64,000 bases of DNA from Amphibalanus amphitrite (GCF_019059575.1 NW_024881781.1:186001-250000), one strand, 5' to 3'. Positions 10,483-21,039 are shown, numbered from the stretch's first letter. The notes: a model not told the origin generated them from the letters alone. Numbers and translations are program-made.

Positions 10483-13400
10483 CTGCCGGCCAATTATATA
10501 GTGTCACTCGGGCTAGCTGAAAATAATAATATTAATGTTCTAGAATTTATAATCGAGGATCTGAGGCCTGAGGGACAGTGAATATGATTGGACGAACACT
10601 CCATAACGGAAGCATTACTTTTTAATATTCGTCATCATTTCGTTTCTATTTTGCTATTTTCTATTTTACTATTTTCGTTTCTCATTGTACGCTTTGTTGA
10701 CAAGAAACGAGAAACACGGATGTCGCATTTTAGTCATGCAAGAGTCGTGCACTGAAAACAATTTTACCCGAAGCTGGCGAATTAAGCGTTGCTCTGCGGG
10801 TGGTATATGTGTATTAACTCGCCATGTCCAGATTCTAGCTAGAGGGTAAGCAGACTTGCCTGCCTTATTACCGTAAACCGGGGTGAGTTGATATGGATTT
10901 TGAGGTTATTCTAGATTTCGTTAAAAGCCACATTCATTTACGGAATTCTTTTTGTGCCAGTTTCATGGCACATGCCTTGGGGAGGCAATCAGCAAAAATG
11001 AATAAAAAATGTATATATTAAGCCCCTTTTTTAAAACGCCAAAGTTCATATCAACTCACCACCCCACAGGGGGTGAGTTGATATGATTTTGGATTTTTCA
11101 AAATTTCTCGGCTAAAGAAGCTCAGAGGTGAGTTGATAAAATGCCAGTGTTTAAAAAAAGGATGAGAGAACACATCCTGAAAGAAACCATTAGAAAAATG
11201 CTAGTAGTTTGGCAGCAGACCTCACATTCATGAAAACGCAATCATGTCCAACACAGCGCGATCAAAATGGCTTGATTTTAGCAGCATCATTTTTTCGCTT
11301 TATGATACTTAGTTTTACTTAGAACATTCTGAACTTGGCTAGTCACGTGTCCTCAAGCCAACGGTATCAAAACTGGCAATATATTTTGGAATTACAAGTG
11401 TATTTTCTTGTAATTAAAACACATTGTCAGTTGCGGGTCAAGGTTGATATGCCTCTGACAGAAATAATGGATTGAAATGAAAGAATACATATACTTCTGA
11501 GCTTTTGTTGACTGGTAGTCAACAAAATATTAATGAAGTGAAGTGAAGCGAATCTAATTCGGACTGTATTCTAAGCGACATAAAACAGAATTCGGCATCA
11601 AAAGCCAAAATTAACCCTCGCACTTATAGGCGGGCGAACGGACCACCTCGGCTTTTCGCACATAACTCGCGCAAAAAGCGGCCGATCACGACGAAACTTT
11701 CAGTACCTCTCGAGTTTATCAATTTTACACATGTTCTAAAGATTTCATGACTCTGACTCAAATGGTTTTTGACTTGTGACCTGATTCTCGAGACCATGCT
11801 TGGCCGGAATCGCGATTTGGCGTAGTCGGCTCACATTATCCGCGCATTTCCAGTCTTTTTGTGATTGTAACGTCCAAACATGTAAATGATGTTGGTCCCA
11901 CGCAGTATTTTGGGTGTCAACTGTCAAGGTCGCCTGAAGGTCAGGTCAGGTCATTGACCTTTGGTGATCTCGGTTCACTTTTTGGAGTTTTACATGTTTC
12001 TAGGGTAGTTTTTTTCGGGCCGATTTCGAATTTAACATGCATTTGATCATTTATGAAGTAGTTTTAGTGCCTTCGTAACATGTTACGACACCGTTAGTGG
12101 TAGCTGACACTTGACACTCCCTATGGATAGCCGGCAGGACACATACTGGTTGACCTGACCTGACCTGACCTGGCCTAAATGTACGAAGACATCTGTGAGC
12201 AAAACTAACATGACATTCGCCATCAGCAACAGCCAAAAAATAATAAACTCGCTTTACGAACTTCAAATAACCCCCTATTTTCCCGACTTCTGGGTAATTG
12301 ACCTGGCCTGGAAGGTTAACCAATGACCAAGTTGGCTATCATCGGCTTCCTCGCGTCTCGGGCAACACGCTCATTTTTTCCGCGAAGCTCTAGCTCCACC
12401 AGGGGCCAAACGACGATGGGATTCCAACGGACCCCCCCCCCCCCATACGTTAAACGCTGCCAAAACACGAATACGGGCGAGGGCTAAACACCAGTCAATT
12501 TCTTTATATTGTTTGTTCCATTTCATTTTGCCTCTCATTCTCGGTTGGCAACTGCCAAGCAGGAAAACTAATCAGTTTCACGAGATCAGAATTCCCGCGC
12601 TGTTAGCCATACAGAAATGACAGTTCTGTCATTTTCGAAACTACGAATAAATATAACAGTTTTTTTAATCTGTATGTAATATAGGTGTTCTATAGTGTTC
12701 CTTTGTAGCTTGTAGGGAGCCATCTTGAGACTTGACAGGGAGCTGTGCTGTGCCTTTTTTCATGTTAGGTATGTCCACAGAAAAAAAAACTTTGGGGTTA
12801 CTGATGTTAGTTGTCGGACCTTCGTCCCCGTCTTGAGTTGAGATTCAGTTTCATAACGTTTCGGCCAGTTACTCTCCGGCCGTCGTCACTCGTCAGGTGT
12901 TCTTTGACCCTCAAGGACCTGGATGTTGGTGGCGTTGCGCCGTACGCGTCAAACAGTTCGAAAGCTCCTGTAGTCAGCGGGAATCGAACTCGGGTTTCCC
13001 CGGTGATGGTCCACGGTTGTAACCACTCCACTATCGAGGCAGGCTTGACTACGGCCGGAGAAGCTACTGGCTGAAACGTTGTGAAACTAACATCTCAACT
13101 CAAGACGGGGACGAAAGTCCGACAACTAACATCAGTGATACTAACAGGCCTCGTCTCAAGCATTCAGAAAAAACTAAAGCTTTTGGGGTTGATGGAATGA
13201 TGTGGGGAAAGAAAAGGAGAAGAGTTGGTCTAATTGACTTTGTCTTACCTGCAGACCCATATTTCATGCTAATTTGCATGCCTACCAGCCTGGTATCAGC
13301 TTTTATCATGCATATCAACTCACCACCTGATGGCATATCAACTCACCACCTGTCACTTTTCTTAAAATTATAAAAAAAGCGTTGTTATAGGTGAAACCCA

Positions 13401-16400
13401 AAACTACCTGGGATCAACAGTAAATTGATGGTAGTTTCTTTCCCAGTGCATGTTGTTTCATGAATATCCACCGTCTTTGCTGTAGGGTGGGGACTTTTCC
13501 TTAGTTTCAAAATCAGAAGAAAAAAAGGACTTTGAAAAAAGTAATGTGTTAAGAAGGCACTGCACCACATGCATGCCTTCCTCAGCTATATGCATCACTT
13601 ATTGGTTGCTTCACTTCACAGAAAAATAAAACTAAAAATTGGTTTACAAATGGATGAGCAACACACATTTTAACATTTTTCGAGCAATTTATATCAACTC
13701 ACCACCCCATATCAACTCACCCCGGTTTACGGTACTCGTAAATATGCACCGTACCCACAGTCTGCAGTAAGGTAGCTACTCAGCAGCGGATATTGTCCCC
13801 GCGGGTGTCGAGTCATTGGCATAGCCCTCACTTAAAGAGTTGGAACTACTCGAGGTATCGTAAACGCGTATCCGTGGATGGCGAACCTTTACATAACCTG
13901 CCCTGAAGGAGTTGGATCTACTGTTACAACTAGATGGCGTTGTCTCATACGGTTTTGAATTACAACAATTTTTTAACTTTTTTTGAACCAATGATATGTT
14001 GGCACATTGTTTGGCGGTTTTCAAGTGGGGGCGAAAGTACAATTGTTAGGGTGCATCTTTAAAACCTCTGCAATATTCATCACGGGACGATTGGCAACGC
14101 TTTTTCTTCCGAAACTACCAAGTGAGACCATTTTGATTCTTATATAGGTCACGAAAGCGGCGGCGCCACATCTCCTTGATTTCGGGCGGTCTGCATGGCT
14201 GCCGGTGACTGAGTCATGTCGAAATTCCTATGGGAATTCGATTTGACCTTTCCCACCGATGTAAAACTTTCTCACCGATGTTTTCTAGGTGTGAGATTGC
14301 TATAATATAGATATTTTCCCGCAAATATGTTCAAGCGTGGGAGTTTTTTTGGCACTCGTGATTTGGTCGGCGAAGGGTAGGCGTGGAGGGTAATCCCATC
14401 TCCTAGGGGTTTGTGGGGCGCTGCTGCCAGGTAGGCGTCGATGAATACCTTTCGATGGAGGGGTCGCGAGCCACTGGTGCGCGAATAGTCGTGGAGGGTT
14501 ACTACTCTCCAGAGTGAATTGCGAAAGTGTTATGTCCTAAATTGACTCCTGGGAGGGTGGTTAAAAATGGTTGCGGATAGGGGTACCCGCGAAACACCGG
14601 TTTACTCGCCGGCCCTGGGTTAAACTGTTTTCAGTGTGGGCATCTCGAGTTTTTTTTTTTCTCTCGTCTTCTTACAGGTCCTAACACACCAGGGTTCGAC
14701 ATGCAAAACTGGTTCCCTGTAAAATGTTGATATCCTTATGAAGTTTATAGAGTATTTTCCAACCTAATATGCTTCTTAACCCGGCCGGGCCCGGGGGGTA
14801 ATCCCAACCACCGCAGCCCGGGGGGGGGCGTTTTTCGCCCCCCCCCCCCTGTCTAACTCCGTAAATAAGGGAGCTACAGAAACAAAAGCGATACCAAACG
14901 AAAGGTCCTTACGAGACGATTCTAATGCACCTAAAATTTTTGACCTCAGGTCAATTTTCAAGGTCAGAGGTCAAGGTCAAAGGCCAAAACCGGCACATGT
15001 GTAGTGATCTCAAAGTAAGCCTTCTAGAGGACGGCAGGCTGCATCAAACCGGCAAAATTGGGTGTCAAACGAAAGAAGAGAATCTGAGGATTCTGAAAAT
15101 GTGCTCCAAATCAAAGGTCAAGGTCAAGGTCACGCTCAAAATTGACCTCAAACTTGGCACTTTTTCGCACATCTTGCGTGCTAACTTCCAAGATGTTTTG
15201 AAATGTTTTGAGGCTTATCAGTTCCCTATTTGTGGTTCATCTTACGATACAAGGCTGCTCAAAGGTCAAGGTCACAGAAGAGTATCCCTGCTAGAGGCTA
15301 TTTCACTGATTCAAGTTAGTAATAATAAATAAGACAATTTTGCCATCCGGAAGCTCTAAATGAAGGCTTAGAGGAAAATAGATGCCAGATTCGTGATCAG
15401 CGGGTACAAATCCATCATAAACGACCCTTCATGTGTCAAGGTCAACCAGAGGTCATTCGAGGTCACATGAGGTCAACATGAAACTTGACCTTTTCCGAAC
15501 AAAATATATATCATTCGACGCGGCTTGACAAGGCGAATGCGATGGTACCACTGCCGTAGCTCTAGGACCATTTTTGTCGAAGTTACTTGCGAAAAACTAA
15601 AACCACATTTCGAGGTCGTTGACCTGACCTCTGACCTCAGGTCACCAAAACTATTTTTCTATTTTTCTCTAGGTGAAACGCTACACAGCCGTGCTCGTAA
15701 TTTGTCTTTATCTCTAAAACTCTATTTTTAGCAGCTATTTGAAGTTTGCGTCTGTGACGCCGAAGTTTGCCGTGCAGGGGTCTAGAAAAATGGACCTTGT
15801 GACGTCATCAAGGGGGCTATGTCCAAATTTTTTACTTCAGAAGATGTCAAATTGATGGGAGAAAAGGTACTGAAAGTGTCGTCTTCCTATCCCTAAGCGT
15901 TCGGGAGTTATCGCAAATATTCGCCAGGGGGGGCGTTTTTCGCCCCCCCCCCCGGGCCCGCGAGGGTTAAACCAATTTTTGACTGCAGGTAAGCTCATTA
16001 TTATAAGATATTAACCTGATTACCTGCATAATGAGGTAGCCTCCGGGCTTTAAAAGCGTCGTCACATTTCTCAGGGCCTGCTGATACTGCGTCAAGTCGG
16101 TGGCGGCAAACTCCAAACACAGGCTACTTAGCATCACATCAAACCTGAAACGGAGAGAAATTTAGTTAACTAATCAGTTATTTCATGTGCTGCCTGTCTC
16201 TGCCTCGGTTTCGTCAACGAGTCGAACAGCAATGCTGTGCAAAAGCATGGAGTCATGGATCACTATTGGAGCTTATCAGTTACTTCCAGTTACCACTGGT
16301 TAACCGAAGCAATGATTGCAGACCTTTCAGGCTTATTTGCATTTGATCAACTGGAACAGTCTGGTTCAGACGCTCTGCATTATACCACGTGCCTGTTCGG

Positions 16401-19400
16401 GACGGCGGCTCCCAGCGGCTCCTCCTGCAGAACATCTGCTGGAAGGACTCGGTTGACCTTGTGTCGGACCCGGTCGGCAAGCTGGGACGGGGTCAGCCCG
16501 CCTCCCTCCAGGGCAGCCACGTACTTCAGGTGGGGGCTCCAGTCCAGCTGATCTTCCCCCTTCTTCAGCCACTCCATAACCGCCTCTCTGAGAAACAGAA
16601 ACAGCCAAACGGTGGTTACCACCGGATCCAAGAACACGAATAAATTGAGTAGCTCGCTATATTCGTATAAATTAGCCAACTTCATTAAAGTTGAACTCGT
16701 ATCAGCTGACATACTCTCAGTGCTGTACCTTCTTACCTATACTTTGTACATTACTGCATTTAGCACATCATATGCATATGTCGCACATGGCATGTATCGA
16801 TATGTTCTATGTATAGCTAAATTAACACAACACTCAAGTCCGGGATAGTATTTCTCACCGGTTGGCAGGCACGAGATCGGCCATTGTGATGGTGTCGGCC
16901 CACCGGGAGGCCGAGAGTACGGCAGTGATGGTCGGACCACAGCCAATGTCCAGAACTTCCCGACCCGGGCAGTCGGTCAGCCCTGCGCAGAACAGGGAGT
17001 CGTCTCACTGCCGTAGGAGGCACCAGCATGGCTTAAATACAACAAAATGCATCTGTGATGCAAGCAGAAACTTAAGCTATATGTGTTAATGGATTTATTG
17101 GGTTTTGAGTGCAATTATGCCGAATAATATGAGGTACAACGTATTCGGGTGGACTCATTTCGTCAGAGACGGATTCGACACCCTTTTCAGAAGCAGAAAT
17201 AATACGAGACGCGTCCACACGAATGTGTTGTATACGTCTCATAAGATATGCTTCTCTTTTAGGTACTGCTCAGTTATACCGAATGTTTGTTTTGTTCTGT
17301 CCTTCAAAGGCTTGAGCACGGAATATATACCTAGTCTACGACTGTCGTATCCGTGGCTTGAGGATGGCTGTTCACTCTGTTCAGATTAGAATGAATTTTA
17401 GGTGGTAGCGGTAGGTTTTTTTTTGGAACCCCAACTCTCTGTCTACTGTCAACCCGAAGGTTAGTACATACATACCATTTTTTCATGCATATTCAAGGTG
17501 CAAAATAGAAACTGTGGCAAAGTCTAACCCGCGCACCGACGGGGGGGGGGCGGATATCCGCCCCCCCCTGAGGTTTTTCGCAAATAGCGGGAAAACCGCG
17601 GCGCGTAGCGCCGCGAAATTTGGTATGACTATTCCCTTATCAATTTTACACATGGTGTGCAAGTTTGAACCTCCTACCTTTCAAGGTCAGGTCACCAGGT
17701 CACTTTGAATGACCCAACCTCAAGTCACTTTTTTGCAACTTTGTCACCGTGCCAGAGCTACAGTAGATGTCGTAGGCCTTTGAAAGTCGCAGGATGTTAT
17801 TAGGTCATTAGTAGCTACAATTTTTATATCTCGGAATTTTGATATCGGTGACCTAAGGTCAGGTCAATTTCGCGACCTCCCCATTATAAGTCAATGGGGG
17901 AAAAATCAACTCCCTGTTTTTACCACTAAAACGGGTCGGAATGGCCCCATATACCATACATGACTTCATATACGATCAACCTTCACTACCTTGAGGTCTG
18001 TTTTGCTGTTGGGCAGCTGTGAGGTCATGTGACGTCATCAAAGGTCACCAAAGGTTTTTGGCCAATAACTCCGTACAGGAACAAGATACAGACGCGTGGA
18101 TGGTCTCATTGTGTTCAGCTCGTCAAGACGCATCGAATGATATACATGATGACCTCGAGGTCACGTGACCTGAGGTCAACCTTTGACCTTGACCTTTCGA
18201 GGTCAACATATATATCATTCGATGCGGATTGACGAGAGGATCACGATGATGCCCTTAGTTTGTTCCTATCTTGACTAATTCGAAAGTTATTCGAGAAAAA
18301 CTCTCTCCATATTTAGCGCCGCCATTTTGACTTTTTCGACCCCTGTGACGTCATCTTTGACCTGACCTGAAAATGACCTTAGTAAAAATTGTAGATCTTG
18401 ACCGTGCGTATCCGATGCCGTTTACCGCTTGTCGCTATCTTGCTTCGTTCTCGAGATCTCAGGGGGGGCGGTCATCCGCCCCCCCCCCCCGTCGGTACTA
18501 AGTTGGCGCAGACCCCCGTCGGTGCGCGGGCTAATCAGTCGAACTATCGTGTACTGCGGCACAGTCTAACCAGTCAGTCAAACTAGCGTGTACTGCGGCG
18601 CAATCTAACCAGTCAGTAAAGCTTGCGTGTACTGCGGCACAGTCTAACCAGTCAGGCAAACTAGCGTGTACTGCGGCGCAGTCTAACCAGTCAGTTAAAC
18701 TAATGTGTACCTAATGCGGCACAGTCTCACCATGCACTCGAACTATCGTGTAATGCGGCGCAGTCTAACCAGGCAGTCAAACTTGTGTGTACTGCGGCAC
18801 AGCCTAACCAGTCAGGCAAACTAGCGTGTACTGCGGCGCAGTCTAACCAGTCAGGCAAACTAGCGTGTACTGCGGCACAGTCTAACCAGTCAGTCAAACT
18901 AGCGTGTACTGCGGCACAGGCTAATCAGTCAGTGTAACTAGTGTGTACTGCGGCACAGTCTAACTATCGTTTTCTGCGCCACAGTTTAACCAGACAGTCA
19001 AACTAGCGTGTATTGCAGCACAGTTCAACTATCGTTTTCTGCGGCACATGTGCCGCAGAAAACGACAGGTCTAAGCAGGCAGTCAAACTAGCGTATATAG
19101 CGGCAGAGCCTAGCCAGTCAGTGTACTGCGGCACAGCCTAACCAGTCAGTCATCCCAGTTGAATAACATAAAGTGTGAGTGGAATTTGGAAAATATATTT
19201 CATTTATTTTTCTGTGCCTGGTAAGTAGAGCTTACATAATCCTTTAAACTAGTGATTCAACAGACTTAAATCAGCCACCGGATGTCAATCGTTAGGGATA
19301 TTTAAATGTGTCACTCTTAGTAATCGTACCCACCTTCAGCGAATGTCTGGTGCAGCTGCTGGAGGAAGAACTGCACCTCGGGGTCCACCTCCGAGTAGTA

Positions 19401-19457
19401 CTCACGGTGGTACCTGGCCGAGTCAAACGACGCGTACAGTTGCCTGGTTTCGGTCAT
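10282..19457 (-). CDS. NNMT/PNMT/INMT-family SAM-dependent N-methyltransferase, complete, 5 exons
   Basis: The protein is 254 residues, joined from exons 19457-19334, 16982-16859, 16587-16393, 16144-16024 and 10482-10282; all phases close. It should move a methyl group from S-adenosylmethionine to a nitrogen of a small amine or pyridine in the cytosol; no signal peptide or membrane segment is seen. Motif I VLDIGCGPT lies at residues 51-59. The family block EWLKK...DWSPHLKYV is at about 88-106, DVLQEEPLG at 134-142, SLCLE at 155-159 and LKPGG at 179-183. The C-terminus, GCFFVVARKKE, matches the family end. Human NNMT is about 264 residues, so the length fits. The ATG is the first one before the conserved FD..RY...YY segment; the frame stays open upstream. 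Vertebrate relatives use nicotinamide, noradrenaline or indolethylamine; the substrate here cannot be told. Intron 3 uses a GC donor, and intron 4 (5.5 kb) is full of transposons. Confidence 0.9.
10750..10800. mobile_element. Fragment of the CACTGAAAACA foldback
   Basis: Its first approximately 40 bases match the left arm of the 2072-2370 element (CACTGAAAACAATTT, then GCTGGCGA); similarity then fades. Confidence 0.6.
11611..12487. mobile_element. AGGTCA-rich TTAA element, copy B
   Basis: It begins TTAACCCTCGC and ends GGGCGAGGGCTAA, so one target copy has probably mutated from TTAA. It is close to copy A across most of its length. TGACCT/AGGTCA clusters lie at 11940-11975 and 12150-12175, and a C-run at 12433-12444. 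It is inserted inside the 10871-13732 element. Confidence 0.85.
12801..13135. mobile_element. Foldback element enclosing a tRNA-like sequence
   Basis: About 90-bp inverted arms start CTGATGTTAGTTGTCGGA at 12801 and mirror to 13135. Between them, on the minus strand, a tRNA-like stretch runs about 13040-12975: GCCTCGATAGTGG...GGTTA resembles a pol III A box, and GTTCGATTCCC a B box. The acceptor and anticodon stems do not close well, so this is a tRNA-derived repeat rather than a working tRNA gene. Confidence 0.7.
14545..14636. mobile_element. Half copy of the CACTGAAAACA foldback
   Basis: It matches the right arm of the 2072-2370 element, from ACTCCTGGGAGGGTGG through GGTTGCGGATAGGGG to TGTTTTCAGTG, with a few substitutions. 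The opposite arm is absent. Confidence 0.8.
14776..15970. mobile_element. AGGTCA-rich TTAA element, copy C
   Basis: It begins TTAACCCGG and ends GCGAGGGTTAA. Both ends carry a hairpin of a G-run, CGTTTTTCG and a C-run (about 14820-14850 and 15928-15952). Half-sites are dense: AGGTCA directly repeated with 0-1 bp spacing at 14960-14985 and 15110-15135, more at 15430-15490 and 15610-15645. It carries one ATATATCATTCGA motif near 15505-15518. Confidence 0.87.
16024..16144 (-). CDS. N-methyltransferase exon 4
   Basis: This exon encodes residues 149-188, from FDVMLSSLCLE to LLKPGGYLIMQ, with a TTTCAG acceptor and a GTAATC donor. SLCLE and LKPGG are hallmarks of the NNMT/PNMT branch. It is separated from the last exon by 5.5 kb of repeat-filled intron. 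Confidence 0.92.
16393..16587 (-). CDS. N-methyltransferase exon 3 (ends at a GC donor)
   Basis: This exon encodes residues 84-147 with a TTTCTCAG acceptor. The 3' boundary must be phase 2 to join exon 4. The nearby GT sites are all phase 0 and would put a stop at the start of exon 4. The AG|GCACGT site fits both the phase and the GC-AG intron consensus, and gives AVPN-R-FDVMLSSLC, as expected for the family. Confidence 0.87.
16859..16982 (-). CDS. N-methyltransferase exon 2 (SAM-binding motif I)
   Basis: This exon encodes residues 43-82, flanked by a GCGCAG acceptor and a GTGAGA donor. It holds REVLDIGCGPT, the glycine-rich loop that binds S-adenosylmethionine, followed by the ITMADLVPANR strand-turn where family members have an acidic residue contacting the ribose. 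Confidence 0.92.
17524..18534. mobile_element. AGGTCA-rich TTAA/CTAA element, copy D
   Basis: The 18-bp inverted ends CCCGCGCACCGACGGGGG are identical and flanked by CTAA on both sides (17524-17527, 18531-18534), a TTAA-like target. G-run/C-run hairpins sit just inside each end. TGACCT/AGGTCA motifs cluster at 17680-17720, 17850-17880 and 18150-18210. An inverted pair of TCGAATGATATA motifs lies near 18133 and 18212. Confidence 0.88.
18535..19165. repeat. 39-bp minisatellite, about sixteen copies
   Basis: The unit contains GTGTACTGCGGCACAGTC and CTAACCAGTCAGTCAAACTA. GTACTGCGGC recurs with 39-bp spacing, for example at 18551 and 18590. Units differ by substitutions and some are shortened. 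It begins directly at the right end of element D and lies in intron 1 of the methyltransferase. Confidence 0.92.
19032..19065. repeat. Perfect 34-bp palindrome inside the minisatellite
   Basis: The left half TCGTTTTCTGCGGCACA is followed directly by its exact reverse complement. After it the array resumes in the original orientation, so it looks like a local inversion or hairpin scar. Confidence 0.9.
19334..19457 (-). CDS. N-methyltransferase exon 1 (start codon)
   Basis: This exon encodes residues 1-41 plus one base of codon 42. It starts MTETRQLYASFD and ends before a GTGGGT donor. It carries the aromatic N-terminal segment (YHREYY) seen in NNMT-type enzymes, which there helps close over the cofactor. 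The phase-1 end joins exon 2 to give ...FAE-G-LTDCPG. Confidence 0.88.
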
Positions 19458-20286
19458 CGTGGGGCCGTCACTGCGATACCACGTCTGTCTAAGTCCCGGG
19501 TGCTGAGCTAGATTGAATAAGACGACCGCCTTCCACCCTGACCAGCTGCGGAGATTATCTTTGACTATTCCAATCCAGCAGAGTCTACCAGGGGTTAACT
19601 GGAATCCTGCAGAGCTTTCCAGTACTCTGACACCTCAGCTGACCAGCGCTGTCGCCGTCCTCTGCGTCCTCCTGGAGCCCAGTGACCGCTCCGGTCCGTC
19701 GCGCCCCGTTTTATCCCTCTGCCGCTGACCGGACGGTCTGAGATGTCGGCCATCCGGAGCAGATACCGCCCCGGTCCGGTCCCCGAGGACCGTTTCAGGT
19801 CGCCTTATAGCGCGCTACATATGGAACAGGAGGTGTGGAGACCCGCGACAGCCCTGCCCGGGACGATAAGAGCTGTGGAGAGCTGGGCCAGCCTCGTCCC
19901 CTGCGAGCGTAGCAGAGCTGCGCTGGGGTGACCTGTCACCGCGGGTGCACGACCACTAGCCACCGGGCACGTCAGGCCCTGGGCAGCCGGACAGGCATGA
20001 ACAACTAACCTGCAGGTGGACCAGATAAAAGGACTTGCACTTTGCAAGGTTAGGGAAATAAACGTTATCTTCTCTGGTCCATGTAGGCAATGAATAGCTC
20101 AATCTGCTAGGCCCAGGATTACATGTGTTATAATGTAGGTAATTGCACTGCACTAGCGTTTATATTTTGGAAAGAAGATACGTGCATGTAGACTGTAGAG
20201 CCTTCGATTCATGCCTTATCAGTCGTGCCAAATAAGAGGTTGCATTAAGATAAGTCAGGTCAGATCAGGACAGAAAGTCGGACGTT
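19458..20286. other. GC-rich region upstream of the methyltransferase
   Basis: This is the likely 5' UTR and promoter side of the minus-strand gene. The stretch 19540-20000 is GC-rich, with GATAAAA on the minus strand near 19713, which could be a weak TATA-like box. No firm promoter can be assigned. From 20030 to 20286 nothing was seen. Confidence 0.35.
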
Positions 20287-20385
20287 GGGGTAAAGGCTGG
20301 TTTGATTATAGTAATTATTAGGGTGGATAAAGTTGGGGGTAAAGGCTGGTTTAATTATAGTAATTATTAGGGTGGATAAAAGGAC
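20287..20385. repeat. 49-bp direct duplication
   Basis: GGGGTAAAGGCTGGTTT...AATTATTAGGGTGGATAAA occurs twice in tandem with two or three changes. A neighbouring AGGACTTGCACTT also occurs near 20030. Confidence 0.85.
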
Positions 20386-20520
20386 TTGCACTTACCAATG
20401 TCAGGGAGTTTCGTTCGTACCTAATATCGATGACAGTCATCGACATTCAGGTTCATATTCCTCCCGAATATCGCTGATCTAGAATGCGCATTTACTTTCA
20501 CGTTCAGTGTCCAGTTTTGT

Positions 20521-20701
20521 CAACAGAAAAATAGCCGACTGCGGAATTTTTTGCCTCAAGACCTTTTCACATACGGCCAGCGTGAACGGTATGCCCTATC
20601 TATTTACGTGCCCATCGCGCTTAGCCGCTTACGTTCCGTATGTGAAGCGGTCTTTAGGCAAAAAAAAAAAAAAAATCCTGCAGGCGGCTATTTTTCTGTT
20701 G
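20521..20701. mobile_element. Hairpin MITE, 181 bp
   Basis: The ends CAACAGAAAAATAGCCG and CGGCTATTTTTCTGTTG are inverted copies. Inner arms also pair (GACC...TTCACATACGG with CCGTATGTGAA). An A-run of about 16 breaks the right arm. No target duplication could be fixed. Confidence 0.82.
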
Positions 20702-21039
20702 GTTAAAGTGGTCTCAGATCGATATTCGTAGATCACTTTAACATATGGCTTTCACAAAGTTAAGGATACCGAAATGTATCTCACCAGGGGTGAAATTTTC
20801 GTAAAATGATTGTGGGACTGGGTGCCCAGCTGTAGGGGCGCCAGGCCGTTTTGGGGCGTAAAGAATATTCTGTATGGAGCCTAAATTAACACCGAATTTG
20901 ATAGCATTGCAAGCCGAAGGGAGCTTCAAGTGGCACTGTCTGACTAAGCAAATACGGTTAAAAGTGTAAAGTGACCGGAAGGGCGTCAAAACAAAACAAA
21001 AAATGTAGAGGGGGCTGGGGGAGGCGCCATCCAGTAGGA

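Larger units (their letters stand above)
10871..13732. mobile_element. 2.86-kb TIR element with GTGAGTTGATAT subterminal repeats
   Basis: The left end CCGTAAACCGGGGTGAGTT is mirrored exactly at the right end (to 13732). TA flanks both sides (10869-10870, 13733-13734), consistent with a TA target. GTGAGTTGATA recurs in both orientations near 11049, 11071 and 11128. Its inverse occurs near 13312, 13334, 13691 and 13710. It hosts copy B of the AGGTCA family and a tRNA-like foldback, so it is the oldest layer. No transposase frame is visible. Confidence 0.82.
10483..16023 (-). other. Intron 4 of the N-methyltransferase: nested transposon landscape
   Basis: This 5.5-kb intron contains, in window order, a fragment of the CACTGAAAACA foldback (10750-10800), a 2.86-kb TIR element (10871-13732) with an AGGTCA-type element and a tRNA-like foldback inside it, a second foldback half (14545-14636) and another AGGTCA-type element (14776-15970). 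Coding potential between these is not recognisable. Confidence 0.7.
16983..19333 (-). other. Intron 1 of the N-methyltransferase
   Basis: About 2.35 kb, mostly an AGGTCA-rich element (17524-18534) abutting a 39-bp minisatellite (18535-19165). The remaining 16983-17520 shows nothing I can name. Confidence 0.7.

Noticed and set aside
12975-13040. A functional tRNA gene on the minus strand
   Set aside because: A and B boxes are present, but the acceptor and anticodon stems do not pair well, and it lies inside a foldback repeat.
14925-15332. 135-codon open frame rich in KVKVK
   Set aside because: It translates AGGTCA direct repeats inside element C; no start context or family resemblance.
18535-19165. 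Regular repeats that might suggest a CRISPR array
   Set aside because: Units are contiguous without unique spacers, vary in sequence and lie in an intron of a eukaryotic gene.
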